The position numbers and the translations under genes are program-made. A DNA stretch of 64,000 nucleotides from NCBI RefSeq assembly GCF_001735805.1, contig NZ_CP017248.1, positions 3,472,001-3,536,000 of the forward strand. The letters are read 5' to 3'. This stretch comes from Streptomyces fodineus. Its GTDB lineage: Bacteria > Actinomycetota > Actinomycetes > Streptomycetales > Streptomycetaceae. The notes under the pieces are model-generated. The model did no database searches. It saw only the letters and a program-made list of their open reading frames with translations, and was not told where the DNA came from. Shown in pieces: positions 1 to 9,103 of the stretch. The stretch's first letter is position 1. Each line of letters begins with the position of its first letter.

Positions 1-76
1 CCGCAATCGGCGGGTGCACCGCGCCTTCCCGGACAGCTGGGAGACCTCCAGCGTCGCTTCGGGCTGTGAGCGGTAG
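1..76 (+). other. Possible C-terminal end of an upstream gene (truncated by window edge)
   Basis: Reading from base 2 gives about 24 codons ending in TAG at 74-76, with a plausible protein-like tail containing an FPDSWE stretch. The fragment is too short to identify, and a gene on the other strand cannot be excluded. Confidence 0.25.
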
Positions 77-121
77 TCTGCGGAGTGTGACGTCGAACGC
101 GTGCGCACTGTCACACCACCC

Positions 122-144
122 GAAGTAGTTCGTCATTCAACTTC
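122..144. promoter_or_regulatory. Inverted repeat upstream of marR gene
   Basis: GAAGT and ACTTC arms are separated by 13 bp, ending about 18 bp before the MarR start codon. MarR proteins commonly bind palindromes over their own promoter, so this is a candidate autoregulatory operator. The arms are short and chance occurrence is possible. Confidence 0.3.
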
Positions 145-161
145 TTAGGTAGACTTCATTC

Positions 162-638
162 ATGGAGACCGAAACGGCCACGCGCTGGCTGACCGATGCG
201 GAGCAGTGCGCCTGGCGCACCCACCTGGAGGTCAACAGGCTGTTGACGTACCAGCTGGAAAAGGATCTGCAGCCGTTCGGCCTGACTATGAACGACTACG
301 AGATCCTCGTGAACTTGTCCGAGTCGGACGATCTGCGCATGCGGATGAGCGACCTCGCCTCCGCGACCCTGCAGTCCAAGAGCCGGCTGTCGCACCAGAT
401 CACGCGAATGGAAAACGCGAATCTGGTGCGCCGGGAGAACTGCGAGTCCGACCGGCGGGGGCTGTACGCCGTGCTGACCGAGCATGGCATGGAGACGATG
501 AAGAAGGTGGCGCCACATCATGTCGCCTCCGTGCGGCGGCACTTCATCGACCTGCTGTCGCCGGAGGCGCTGATGGAGCTGGACAAGGCGCTGAAACCGA
601 TCGCCGAGCACCTCAGGGGGCAGCGGGGACGTCCCTGA
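162..638 (+). CDS. MarR family transcriptional regulator
   Basis: A 158-residue protein of typical MarR length. Residues about 60-115 form the winged helix-turn-helix: RMSDLASATLQSKSRLSHQI is the recognition region, followed by a wing containing SDRRGLYAVLT. The terminal helices form the dimer interface known in this family. MarR proteins are dimeric repressors released by small ligands. The gene faces an MFS exporter convergently, so a regulatory link to that transporter is possible but not shown by the layout. The ATG is preceded by a weak TTAGGT ribosome-binding site. The ligand is unknown. Confidence 0.9.
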   Translation: METETATRWLTDAEQCAWRTHLEVNRLLTYQLEKDLQPFGLTMNDYEILVNLSESDDLRMRMSDLASATLQSKSRLSHQITRMENANLVRRENCESDRRGLYAVLTEHGMETMKKVAPHHVASVRRHFIDLLSPEALMELDKALKPIAEHLRGQRGRP

Positions 639-677
639 GCAGTGCGGGGTGCCGCAGCTGGGGCGGGGGTGGGTCGC

Positions 678-1922
678 TCACCGGGGCCGGCAAGGTTCCT
701 CCTCCAGAGGGGCGACCCCAGCGCCCACCCGTGCCGCCCGCACCCGGCGACGGCGATACGTCGCCACGGCGGGTAGCACGGCCGCCCCGCCCGCCAGCAG
801 GAAGCACACCCCGAGCGGCACCCGTCCGATCAGCAGCCCCGTCACCACCGCTCCCGCCGAACTCCCGGCGTTCACCCCGGCGTTGACCCAGGCGCCCGCC
901 TGTGTGCGGGCACCCTCGGGTGCCGCCTCGTCGACCACGAGGTACGCCGTCGTCAGGGTAGGGGCGATGAACGCCCCGGCGAGTGCCATGACTCCGGCGA
1001 GGGGCCACAGGCCCGGCGCCAGGCCCGCCCCCGCGATCACCAGGCCGAGCGCCACGGCGAACCCGCACAGCCGTACCCGGGCCGGTGCCCGCCACGCCAC
1101 CGCCCCGTTGGCCAGGCCCCCCACCGCACTGCCCGCAGAGAGCGCGCCCAGCACCCAGGGCACCACGGCGGTGTCGTACGACCGCTGCGTGGCGAAGGCC
1201 ATCGCCAGCAGGTCCACCCCGCTGAGGGCCAGTCCGGCGCCCGCTGCCACGACGACCGGCGCCAGCAGCCCGCAGAGGGCGCCGCGCGTCTTGCCCGGGG
1301 CGGCGGCCCGCGGGCCGGGCAGCACCGGGGACGTGACGAAGACGCAGGTACCGCCCACGATCAGCAGCGCGCTGAGCAGGATTGCGGACGCCGGCGGGGC
1401 GAAGCCCATCACCGCGCCGACCAGGGCCGGACCGGAGACGTACAGCAGTTCCTCGGCGACGCCGTCCAGGCTGTAGGCGCGGGCCAGCATGCCCGGTTCC
1501 GGGGCCAGTTCGGCCCACACCGCGCGCATGGTCGGGCCCAGTGGCGGCGCGCAGGCGCCCGCGAGGGCCGCGGCGATCGCGATGGCCGCCGGGGGTGCGC
1601 CGGGGCGCCAGGTCAGTGCGGCCAGGACGCACAGCAGGGCGCCGTAGAGCACCGACATGGGCAGCAGGGCCCTGCGCGCCCCGTACTGGTCGATCAAGGC
1701 CGCCCTGAGCGGCATCAGGAAGACCGTCGCGGCCCCGAACAGGGACATGACGGCGCCGGAGACGGCGTACGAGCCGGTGGCCCGGGTGACGGACAGCATC
1801 ACCGCCAGGGAGACCGTGCCGTAGGACAGACGGGCGGTGAGGGCGGAGGCGAAGGTGCGGCGCGCGTGCGGGAGGCGCAGCACGGCGGCGTACGAGGACT
1901 GCGTAGGGGCATGCGTGGACAT
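678..1922 (-). CDS. MFS transporter
   Basis: A 414-residue integral membrane protein with about 12 hydrophobic segments, the standard size for a major facilitator superfamily permease. The conserved loop 2-3 region (LIDQYGARR) sits near residue 75. The sequence is rich in Ala, Gly and Leu and has no soluble domain. Members of this type export drugs or metabolites using the proton gradient. The substrate cannot be read from the sequence. It ends 39 bp from the convergent MarR gene. The ATG start is preceded by an AGAGGAA ribosome-binding site. Confidence 0.85.
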   Translation of the reverse strand: MSTHAPTQSSYAAVLRLPHARRTFASALTARLSYGTVSLAVMLSVTRATGSYAVSGAVMSLFGAATVFLMPLRAALIDQYGARRALLPMSVLYGALLCVLAALTWRPGAPPAAIAIAAALAGACAPPLGPTMRAVWAELAPEPGMLARAYSLDGVAEELLYVSGPALVGAVMGFAPPASAILLSALLIVGGTCVFVTSPVLPGPRAAAPGKTRGALCGLLAPVVVAAGAGLALSGVDLLAMAFATQRSYDTAVVPWVLGALSAGSAVGGLANGAVAWRAPARVRLCGFAVALGLVIAGAGLAPGLWPLAGVMALAGAFIAPTLTTAYLVVDEAAPEGARTQAGAWVNAGVNAGSSAGAVVTGLLIGRVPLGVCFLLAGGAAVLPAVATYRRRRVRAARVGAGVAPLEEEPCRPR

Positions 1923-2032
1923 GCTGATGTTCCTCTGGTGGGAGGCGGAAGAGGGGACACCGAAGGACGCGAGGGCCTTCTCGGCGGCCTCGCGGTCCGG
2001 TGTGCGCTCTACGCCAAGGTGAGGAACATGCC

Positions 2033-2065
2033 CGCCAACCTAGCAACAGCAGCGGCGGGTTGGCG
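2033..2065 (-). terminator. Hairpin after meaB
   Basis: CGCCAACC and GGTTGGCG form a perfect 8-bp stem with a 17-nt loop, starting 5 nt downstream of the meaB stop codon on the minus strand. No T tract is seen, which is usual for Streptomyces terminators. Confidence 0.5.
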
Positions 2066-2069
2066 AGGC

Positions 2070-3026
2070 TCAGCCCTGCGTCAGACCGGCCACCAGCTCG
2101 TCCGCCGCGCGGTACGGGTCCAGTTCGCCCGCGACGATGCGCTCCGCGAGCGCGCTGAGGCGGCGGTCGCCGTGCAGGTCGCCGATGCGTTCGCGCAGGG
2201 CGGTGACGGCGATGGTCTCCACCTCGCGGGCCGCGCGGGCCCTGCGGCGCTCGGCGAGGACGCCGCGCTCCTCCATCCACGCGCGGTGCTTCTCCAGGGC
2301 CTCCACGACCTCGTCGACGCCCTCGGCGCGGGCCGCGACCGTCTTGACGATCGGCGGGCGCCAGTCGCCGGGCCCGCGGGACTCGCCGAGGCCCAGCATG
2401 TGGTTCAGCTCGCGGGCCGTGGCGTCGGCGCCGTCCCGGTCCGCCTTGTTGACGACGTACACGTCGCCGATCTCCAGGATGCCCGCCTTCGCCGCCTGGA
2501 TGCCGTCGCCCATGCCCGGGGCCAGCAGGACCACGCTGGTGTCCGCCTGGGAGGCGATCTCGACCTCGGACTGGCCGACGCCCACCGTCTCGACCAGGAT
2601 CACGTCGCAGCCCGCCGCGTCCAGCACCCGGATCGCCTGCGGCGCCGCCCAGGCCAGGCCGCCCAGGTGGCCCCGGGTCGCCATCGAGCGGATGTAGACA
2701 CCCGGGTCGGAGGCGTGCTCCGACATGCGGACGCGGTCGCCGAGCAGGGCGCCGCCCGAGAACGGCGAGGACGGGTCGACGGCCAGGACGCCGACCCGTT
2801 TGCCCTGTTTGCGGTAGGCCGTGACGAGCGCGGAGGTGGAGGTCGACTTACCGACACCGGGTGAGCCCGTCAGGCCCACCACATAGGCGTTGCCGGTCAG
2901 CGGGGCCAGCGCCGCCATGACCTCCCTGAGCTGCGGGGACGCCCCCTCCACAAGGGAGATCAGCCGGGCCACGGCCCGCGGCCGGCCTTCCCTGGCCAGG
3001 GCCACCAGAGAGGAGACGTCCTGCAT
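2070..3026 (-). CDS. meaB: Methylmalonyl-CoA mutase-associated GTPase MeaB (ArgK family)
   Basis: A 318-residue G3E-family P-loop GTPase that protects and reactivates coenzyme-B12-dependent methylmalonyl-CoA mutase and gates delivery of adenosylcobalamin. Visible motifs are the P-loop GSPGVGKST near residue 58, DPSSPFSGGALLGDR, VETVGVGQSE and the guanine-specificity motif NKAD. Length and motif order match MeaB. It lies 51 bp downstream of the thiolase gene on the same strand, probably cotranscribed. The mutase genes are not in this window. The ATG at 3026 was preferred over an in-frame TTG just upstream because a GGAG ribosome-binding site is well spaced to it. Confidence 0.93.
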   Translation of the reverse strand: MQDVSSLVALAREGRPRAVARLISLVEGASPQLREVMAALAPLTGNAYVVGLTGSPGVGKSTSTSALVTAYRKQGKRVGVLAVDPSSPFSGGALLGDRVRMSEHASDPGVYIRSMATRGHLGGLAWAAPQAIRVLDAAGCDVILVETVGVGQSEVEIASQADTSVVLLAPGMGDGIQAAKAGILEIGDVYVVNKADRDGADATARELNHMLGLGESRGPGDWRPPIVKTVAARAEGVDEVVEALEKHRAWMEERGVLAERRRARAAREVETIAVTALRERIGDLHGDRRLSALAERIVAGELDPYRAADELVAGLTQG

Positions 3027-3077
3027 CAAACAGCTCCGTTCACTTCAGCAACGTACCTTCAGCGATGTATGGGGAAG

Positions 3078-4277
3078 TCAGGCCTTCGGCACCCGCACGA
3101 TCAGGGCGTCGCCCTGGCCGCCGCCACCGCACAGCGCGGCCGCGCCGGTACCCCCGCCGCGGCGCTTGAGCTCGAGCGCCAGGTGCAGCACGAGACGGGC
3201 GCCGGACATGCCGATCGGGTGACCGAGGGCGATCGCACCACCGTTCACGTTCACCTTTTCGGTGGACACGCCGAGGTCCTTCATTGATTGCACGGCGACC
3301 GCGGCGAAGGCCTCGTTGATCTCGATGAGGTCGAGGTCGGAGACCTCCAGGCCCTCCTTCTTCAGGGCATGCTGGATGGCGTTGGACGGCTGGGACTGCA
3401 GGGAGTTGTCCGGGCCCGCCACATTGCCGTGCGCGCCGATCTCCGCGAGCCAGGTCAGGCCCAGCTCCTCGGCCTTGGCCTTGCTCATCACGACCACGGC
3501 CGCGGCGCCGTCGGAGATCTGCGAGGAGGAGCCGGCGGTGATCGTGCCGTCCTTGCTGAAGGCGGGGCGCAGCTTGCCCAGGGACTCCGCGGTGGTGTCG
3601 CCGCGGATGCCCTCGTCCTTGCTGAACAGGACCGGGTCGCCCTTGCGCTGCGGGATCTCCACCGGGGTGATCTCGGCCTCGAACAGGCCGTTCTTCTGCG
3701 CGGCGGCGGCCCGCTGGTGGGACAGGGCGGCGATCTCGTCCTGCTCGGGGCGTCCGATGCCGAGGCGGGTGTTGTGCTTCTCCGTGGACTCGCCCATGGC
3801 GATGCCCTCGAAGGAGTCGGTCAGGCCGTCGTAGGCCATGGCGTCGAGCATCTGCACCGCGCCGTACTTGAAGCCCTCGCGGGACTTCGGCAGCAGGTGC
3901 GGGGCGTTGGTCATGGACTCCTGGCCGCCCGCCACGACGATGTCGAACTCGCCGGCGCGGATCAGCTGGTCGGCCAGCGCGATGGCGTCGAGGCCGGAGA
4001 GGCAGACCTTGTTGATGGTGAGCGCCGGGACGCTCATCGGGATGCCCGCCTTCACGGCGGCCTGGCGAGCCGGGATCTGGCCGGCGCCGGCCTGGAGCAC
4101 CTGGCCCATGATCACGTACTGCACCTGGTCGCCACCGATCCCCGCACGGTCGAGGGCGGCCTTGATCGCGAAGCCGCCCAGATCGGCTCCGGAGAAGGAC
4201 TTGAGGGAGCCGAGCAGTCGTCCCATGGGGGTGCGTGCACCCGCGACGATCACCGAGCTGGTCGTTCCAGAAGGCAT
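3078..4277 (-). CDS. Acetyl-CoA C-acetyltransferase (thiolase)
   Basis: A 399-residue thiolase that condenses two acetyl-CoA to acetoacetyl-CoA, or works in reverse in beta-oxidation. The nucleophilic cysteine lies in [10 protein letters not shown] near residue 90, the catalytic histidine in [10 protein letters not shown], and the second cysteine in [11 protein letters not shown] near the C-terminus. It also has NEAFAAV, another thiolase signature. It is upstream of meaB in the same direction and divergent from methylmalonyl-CoA epimerase, suggesting acyl-CoA or propionate metabolism. The ATG at 4277 has an AAGGGGAT ribosome-binding site. The longer upstream reading frame lacks thiolase homology. 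Confidence 0.93.
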   Translation of the reverse strand: MPSGTTSSVIVAGARTPMGRLLGSLKSFSGADLGGFAIKAALDRAGIGGDQVQYVIMGQVLQAGAGQIPARQAAVKAGIPMSVPALTINKVCLSGLDAIALADQLIRAGEFDIVVAGGQESMTNAPHLLPKSREGFKYGAVQMLDAMAYDGLTDSFEGIAMGESTEKHNTRLGIGRPEQDEIAALSHQRAAAAQKNGLFEAEITPVEIPQRKGDPVLFSKDEGIRGDTTAESLGKLRPAFSKDGTITAGSSSQISDGAAAVVVMSKAKAEELGLTWLAEIGAHGNVAGPDNSLQSQPSNAIQHALKKEGLEVSDLDLIEINEAFAAVAVQSMKDLGVSTEKVNVNGGAIALGHPIGMSGARLVLHLALELKRRGGGTGAAALCGGGGQGDALIVRVPKA

Positions 4278-4390
4278 GAGCTGCGATCCCCTTACCGGCC
4301 TGCACAGCCGAGGAGTGAACGAGGGTTTACTTCGAATGTACTGATGGCACTCCGTGCCGTCATCGGGCCGTCGGTGTGATCGCGCGCACG

Positions 4391-4419
4391 TTGCGTAACC
4401 ACCGCCGTAGCGCTGCACT
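4391..4419 (+). promoter_or_regulatory. Candidate promoter of mce, possibly leaderless
   Basis: TTGCGT and TGCACT are separated by 17 bp, and the second hexamer ends 6 bp before the ATG of the epimerase gene, which has no Shine-Dalgarno sequence. This arrangement would give a leaderless mRNA. The -10 match is weak. Confidence 0.3.
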
Positions 4420-4425
4420 GAATCC

Positions 4426-4866
4426 ATGCTGACGCGAATCGACCACATCGGGATCGCCTGCCGCGACCTAGACGCGACCGTCGAGTTCTACAGGGCCACG
4501 TACGGCTTCGAGGTGTTCCACACCGAGGTCAACGAGGAGCAGGGCGTGCGCGAGGCCATGCTCAAGATCAACGAGACCTCGGACGGCGGGGCCTCCTACC
4601 TCCAGCTGCTGGAGCCGACCCGCGAGGACTCCGCGGTCGGCAAGTGGCTGGCCAAGAACGGCGAGGGCGTCCACCACATCGCCTTCGGCACGGCGGACGT
4701 GGACGGGGACGCCGCCGACATCCGCGGCAAGGGCGTACGCGTCCTGTACGACGAGCCCCGGCACGGAACCATGGGGTCGCGGATCACCTTCCTGCACCCG
4801 AAGGACTGCCATGGCGTGCTGACGGAACTGGTCACTTCGGCCCCTGTTGAGTCGCCCGAGCACTGA
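4426..4866 (+). CDS. mce: Methylmalonyl-CoA epimerase
   Basis: A 146-residue vicinal-oxygen-chelate protein that interconverts (S)- and (R)-methylmalonyl-CoA between propionyl-CoA carboxylase and the B12-dependent mutase. Two beta-alpha-beta-beta-beta modules are visible: [10 protein letters not shown] near residue 5 supplies a metal-binding His, VHHIAF near residue 80 a second, and VLTEL near residue 135 the C-terminal Glu. The size is that of the family. It is divergent from the thiolase-meaB pair, consistent with a shared methylmalonyl-CoA function. No ribosome-binding site precedes the ATG, so translation may be leaderless. Confidence 0.93.
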   Translation: MLTRIDHIGIACRDLDATVEFYRATYGFEVFHTEVNEEQGVREAMLKINETSDGGASYLQLLEPTREDSAVGKWLAKNGEGVHHIAFGTADVDGDAADIRGKGVRVLYDEPRHGTMGSRITFLHPKDCHGVLTELVTSAPVESPEH

Positions 4867-4902
4867 CCCCCGTACATAAGGGCCGGTAGGGTTGGGGGCG
4901 GT

Positions 4903-4923
4903 CGTCCCCGAAAGTGGGGGACG
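4903..4923 (+). terminator. Hairpin between mce and scy
   Basis: CGTCCCC and GGGGACG arms flank a 7-nt loop about 37 bp after the epimerase stop codon. It probably ends mce transcription. The 205-bp gap up to scy contains no other clear feature beyond a GC-rich leader. Confidence 0.45.
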
Positions 4924-5071
4924 GCCGTTCCGGGGTCCGGGTTTCGGGGGACGAGCGTCGGGGCAGCAGCCCGTGCTCCGCCGTTGATCTGACACCATTC
5001 CCCGGGGGCCCCGTTCGGCGGAGGACGAGGCTCGTTGGAGAAGCTGACCAGGGGACGGATGGGACCGCGCA

Positions 5072-8000
5072 GTGCGGGGCTACGAGAGCCAGGAGCGAGA
5101 GCCGGCGGCTGACGTCGACCACCTCTCTCGGTTCGAGGCCGAGATGAAGCGGCTGAGGACCGAGCGGGAGAAGGCGATCCAGCACGCCGAGGACCTCGGC
5201 TACCAGGTCGAGGTGCTGCGCGCCAAGCTGCACGAGGCGCGCCGCACTCTGATGACCCGGCCCGCCTTCGACGGCGGTGACATCGGCTATCAGGCCGAGC
5301 AGTTGCTCCGTAATGCCCAGATCCAGGCCGACCAGCTGCGCCAGGACGCCGAGCGGATGGCCGCGGAGGCCCGCGCGCAGACCCAGCGCATCCTGCAGGA
5401 GCACGCCGAGCAGGCGGCCCGGCTCCAGGCGGAACTGCACCAGGAGGCGGTGACCCGGCGCCAGCAGCTCGACCAGGAGCTGGCCGAGCGCCGCGCCACC
5501 GTCGAGTCGCACGTCAACGAGAACGTGGCCTGGGCCGAGCAGCTGCGCGCCCGCACCGAGCAGCAGGCCCGCCGGCTGCTGGACGAGTCCCGCGCCGAGG
5601 CCGAGCAGGCGCTCGCCGCCGCCCGCGCGGAGGCCGAGCGGGTGACCCGGGAGGCCCGGGAGCGGCTCCAGAGCGACGCCGAGACGGCCCGCGCGGAGGC
5701 CCAGGAGATCCTGCGCCGCGCCCGTACGGACGCCGAGCGCCTGCTGAACGCCGCCTCCACGCAGGCCCAGGAGGCCACCGACCACGCCGAGCAGCTGCGC
5801 ACCAGCACGGCCAGCGAGTCGGACGCCGCCCGCCGGCAGGCCGCCGAGCTGAGCCGGGCCGCCGAGGAGCGGATGGCGGCGGCCGAGGAGGCGCTGCGCA
5901 AGGCGCAGGCCGAGGCCGAGAAACTGCAGACGGAGGCCGAGCAGGCCGCCGCCAAGAGGCTGGCGAGCGCCGAGGCGGCGGGCGAGGCGCGGACGCGCAC
6001 GGCGAAGGAGCAGGTCGCCCGGCTGGTCGAGGAGGCCACCAAGGAGGCCGAGCAGACCAGGTCCGAGGCCGAGCAGCTGGTCGCGGACGCCCGTGCCGAG
6101 GCCGAGAAGATCGTCGCCGAGGCGTCGGAGAAGGCCCGCACGCTCACCGCCGAGGAGAGCGCGACCCAGCTGTCCAAGGCGGCCAAGACCGCCGAGGACG
6201 TGCTGAACAAGGCGTCCGAGGAGGCCAAGCGGACCACCAAGGCCGCCGCCGAGGAGGCGGAGCGGATCCGCACCGAGGCCGAGACCGAGGCGGACCGGCT
6301 GCGCGCCGAGGCGCACGACATCGCCGAGCAGCTCAAGGGCGCGGCGAAGGACGACACCAAGGAGTACCGCGCCAAGACGGTCGAGCTGCAGGAGGAGGCC
6401 CGCCGGCTGCGCGGCGAGGCCGAGCAGCTGCGCGCCGACGCGGTCGCCGAGGGCGAGTCGATCCGCGCGGAGGCCCGCCGGGAGGCGGTCGCGCAGATCG
6501 AGGAGGCGGCCAGGTCCGCCGAGGAGCTGCTGGCCAAGGCCAAGGCGGACGCCGACGAGCTGCGGCAGACCGCGACCGCCGACAGCGAGAAGGTCCGCAC
6601 CGAGGCCATCGAGCGGGCCACCAGCCTGCGCCGGCAGGCCGAGGAGACCCTGGACCGTGCCCGCAAGGAGGCCGAGCGGCTGCGCGCCGAGGCCGACGAG
6701 CAGGTCGAGACGGTCCGGACGGATGCCGAGACCGCGGCGCGCGAGCTGCGCGAGGAGACCGAGCGGATCGTCGAGGCCCGCCGCGCCGAGGCCGCCGAGG
6801 AGCTGACGCGGCTGCAGACGGAGGCGCAGGACCGGCTCGAGTCGGCCGAGCAGGCGCTCACGGAGGCCCGCGAGGAGGCCGCCGGGATCCGCCGGGAGGC
6901 CGCCGAGGAGACCGAGCGGCTGCGCGCCGAGGCGGCGGAACGCATCCGCGGCCTCCAGCAGCAGGCCGAGGCCGAGGCCGAACGGCTGCGTACCGAGGCC
7001 GCGGCCGACGCGTCCGCCTCCCGCGCCGAGGGCGAGGCCGTCGCCGTACGGCTGCGCAGCGAGGCCGCCGCCGAGGCCGAGCGGCTGAAGGCGGAGGCGC
7101 AGGACACCGCCGACCGGGTGCGCGCGGAGGCGAGGGCCGCCGCCGAACGGCTGGCCACGGAGGCGTCCGAGACGCTGGCCGCCGCGCAGGAGGAGGCCGC
7201 CCGGCGCCGCCGCGAGGCCGAGGAGACGCTCGGCAGCGCGCGGGCCGAGGCCGACCAGGAGCGCGAGCGGGCCCGCGAGCAGAGCGAGGAACTGCTGGCC
7301 GTGGCCCGCGCGCGGGTCGAGGAGGCGCAGGCCGAGGCGATCCGGCTGGTCGAGGAGGCCGACCGGCGCGCCACCGAGATGGTGTCCGCCGCCGAGCAGC
7401 ACGCCCAGCAGGTACGGGACTCCGTCGCCGGGCTGCACGAGCAGGCGCAGGAGGAGATCACCGGGCTGCGCTCGGCCGCCGAGCACGCCGCGGACCGCAC
7501 CCGGCGGGAGGCCGAGGAGGAGGCGGACCGGGTCCGCGCCGACGCCTACGCCGAGCGGGAGCGGGCGAGCGAGGACGCCTCGCGGATCCGGCGCGAGGCG
7601 AACGAGGAGACGGAGGCCGCCAAGGCCCTGGCCGAGCGTACGGTCGGGGAGGCGATCGCCGAGGCCGAGCGGCTGCGCGCGGAGGCGGGCGAGTACTCCC
7701 AGCGGGTGCGCACCGAGGCGTCGGACGCGCTCGCCGAGGCCGACCAGGCCGCGGCCCGTACCCGGGCGGACGCCCGCGAGGACGCCAACCGGATCCGCTC
7801 GGACGCGGCGACCCAGGCCGACACCCTGATCACCGAGGCCCGCAACGAGGCCGAGCGTCTCCAGACCGAGACGGTCGCCGAGGCGGACCGGGTGCGTGCG
7901 GAGGCCCTGGCGGCCGCCGAGCAGCTCGTCGGGGACGCCACCGGCGAGGCCGAGCGGCTGCGCGCCGACGCCGCCGAGACGGTCGGCTCGGCCCAGCAGC

Positions 8001-8920
8001 ACGCCGAGCGGGTGCGGGCGGAGGCCGAACAGCTCAAGGCGGACGCGGAGGCGGCGGCCGAGCGGCTCGTCAACTCCGCCCGCGAGGAGGCCGAGCGGAC
8101 CCTGGACGAGGCCCGCAGGGAGGCCAACAAGCGGCGTTCGGAGGCGGCCGAGCAAGTCGACACGCTCATCACCGAGACCACGGCCGAGGTCGACAAGCTG
8201 CTCGGCGAGGCGCAGGAACAGGCGCTGAAGACCACCGCGGACGCCGAGGCGCAGGCCGACACGATGGTGGGCGCGGCCCGCAGCGAGGCCGAGCGGATCG
8301 TCTCCGAGGCGACCGTCGAGGGCAACTCCCGGGTGGAGAAGGCCCGCACGGACGCCGACGAGCTGCTGGTCGGCGCCCGCCGGGACGCGACCGCGATCAG
8401 GGAGCGCGCGGAGGAGCTGCGCGACCGCATCACCACCGAGATCGAGGACCTGCACGAGCGGGCCCGCCGCGAGGCGGCCGAGACGATGAAGTCGACCGGC
8501 GACCGCTGCGACGCGCTCATCAAGGCCGCCGAGGAGCAGCTGGAGAAGGCGGAGGCGAAGGCGAAGGAGCTGGTGTCGGAGGCCAACTCCGAGGCGGGCA
8601 AGGTGCGCATCGCCGCCGTCAAGAAGGCGGAGGGGCTGCTCAAGGAGGCCGAGCAGAAGAAGGCCAGCCTCATCAAGGAGGCCGAGGAGCTGAAGCACGA
8701 GGCGATCCGCGAGGCCCGGCGCACGGTCGAGGAGGGCAAGCGCGAGCTGGAGATCCTGGTGCGCCGGCGCGAGGACATCAACGCCGAGATCTCCCGGGTC
8801 CAGGACGTCCTGGAGGCGCTGGAGTCCTTCGAGGCGCCGTCGTCCGGCAAGGAGGGCGGGGTCAAGGCCGGTGCGACGGTCGGCGCCCCCCGTTCGGGTG
8901 GCAAGGCGTCAGACGGCTAG
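5072..8920 (+). CDS. scy: Scy, polarity scaffold coiled-coil protein
   Basis: A 1282-residue, almost entirely helical protein made of Ala-, Glu- and Arg-rich coiled coil. A short N-terminal segment (about residues 1-90) has heptad-like spacing. The remainder repeats blocks of the AEAERLRAEA type, the hendecad-based pattern with a 51-residue superperiod described for Scy and FilP. Scy is known to assemble the tip-organising centre at Streptomyces hyphal poles with DivIVA and FilP and to control branching. Placement immediately upstream of filP supports the assignment. The GTG at 5072 is chosen because the protein-like frame begins there, after a GGGGA-rich stretch. The C-terminus becomes Gly/Lys rich and non-helical. 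Confidence 0.93.
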   Translation: MRGYESQEREPAADVDHLSRFEAEMKRLRTEREKAIQHAEDLGYQVEVLRAKLHEARRTLMTRPAFDGGDIGYQAEQLLRNAQIQADQLRQDAERMAAEARAQTQRILQEHAEQAARLQAELHQEAVTRRQQLDQELAERRATVESHVNENVAWAEQLRARTEQQARRLLDESRAEAEQALAAARAEAERVTREARERLQSDAETARAEAQEILRRARTDAERLLNAASTQAQEATDHAEQLRTSTASESDAARRQAAELSRAAEERMAAAEEALRKAQAEAEKLQTEAEQAAAKRLASAEAAGEARTRTAKEQVARLVEEATKEAEQTRSEAEQLVADARAEAEKIVAEASEKARTLTAEESATQLSKAAKTAEDVLNKASEEAKRTTKAAAEEAERIRTEAETEADRLRAEAHDIAEQLKGAAKDDTKEYRAKTVELQEEARRLRGEAEQLRADAVAEGESIRAEARREAVAQIEEAARSAEELLAKAKADADELRQTATADSEKVRTEAIERATSLRRQAEETLDRARKEAERLRAEADEQVETVRTDAETAARELREETERIVEARRAEAAEELTRLQTEAQDRLESAEQALTEAREEAAGIRREAAEETERLRAEAAERIRGLQQQAEAEAERLRTEAAADASASRAEGEAVAVRLRSEAAAEAERLKAEAQDTADRVRAEARAAAERLATEASETLAAAQEEAARRRREAEETLGSARAEADQERERAREQSEELLAVARARVEEAQAEAIRLVEEADRRATEMVSAAEQHAQQVRDSVAGLHEQAQEEITGLRSAAEHAADRTRREAEEEADRVRADAYAERERASEDASRIRREANEETEAAKALAERTVGEAIAEAERLRAEAGEYSQRVRTEASDALAEADQAAARTRADAREDANRIRSDAATQADTLITEARNEAERLQTETVAEADRVRAEALAAAEQLVGDATGEAERLRADAAETVGSAQQHAERVRAEAEQLKADAEAAAERLVNSAREEAERTLDEARREANKRRSEAAEQVDTLITETTAEVDKLLGEAQEQALKTTADAEAQADTMVGAARSEAERIVSEATVEGNSRVEKARTDADELLVGARRDATAIRERAEELRDRITTEIEDLHERARREAAETMKSTGDRCDALIKAAEEQLEKAEAKAKELVSEANSEAGKVRIAAVKKAEGLLKEAEQKKASLIKEAEELKHEAIREARRTVEEGKRELEILVRRREDINAEISRVQDVLEALESFEAPSSGKEGGVKAGATVGAPRSGGKASDG

Positions 8921-9002
8921 CGTGTGAGGTCCATTCGGGTGTCTCCTGGGGGCTTTGTCCGGGTCCTTGGCAAGCCGTCCGACGGTCAGCCACCCAAAAG
9001 AG

Positions 9003-9043
9003 GTGTCATTCTCCAGATCAAACACGTATCCGCTCGATGACAC
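9003..9043. promoter_or_regulatory. Inverted repeat upstream of filP
   Basis: GTGTCAT at 9003-9009 and ATGACAC at 9037-9043 form perfect 7-bp arms 27 bp apart. A TAGGAT hexamer at 9058-9063 could be a -10 box for filP. Whether the repeat is an operator or an mRNA structure is unknown. Confidence 0.3.
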
Positions 9044-9103
9044 ACCGCTTCGGCCCCTAGGATTCCCCCTATCACCTCACCGGTCTCACTTGACAGGAAC
9101 CCC

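Noticed and set aside
4832..8698. 1288-codon open frame antisense to scy, rich in Leu and Gly
   Set aside because: It is the mirror of a highly biased Ala/Glu/Arg coiled-coil gene in GC-rich DNA. It has no protein-family features, and the plus strand encodes recognisable Scy.
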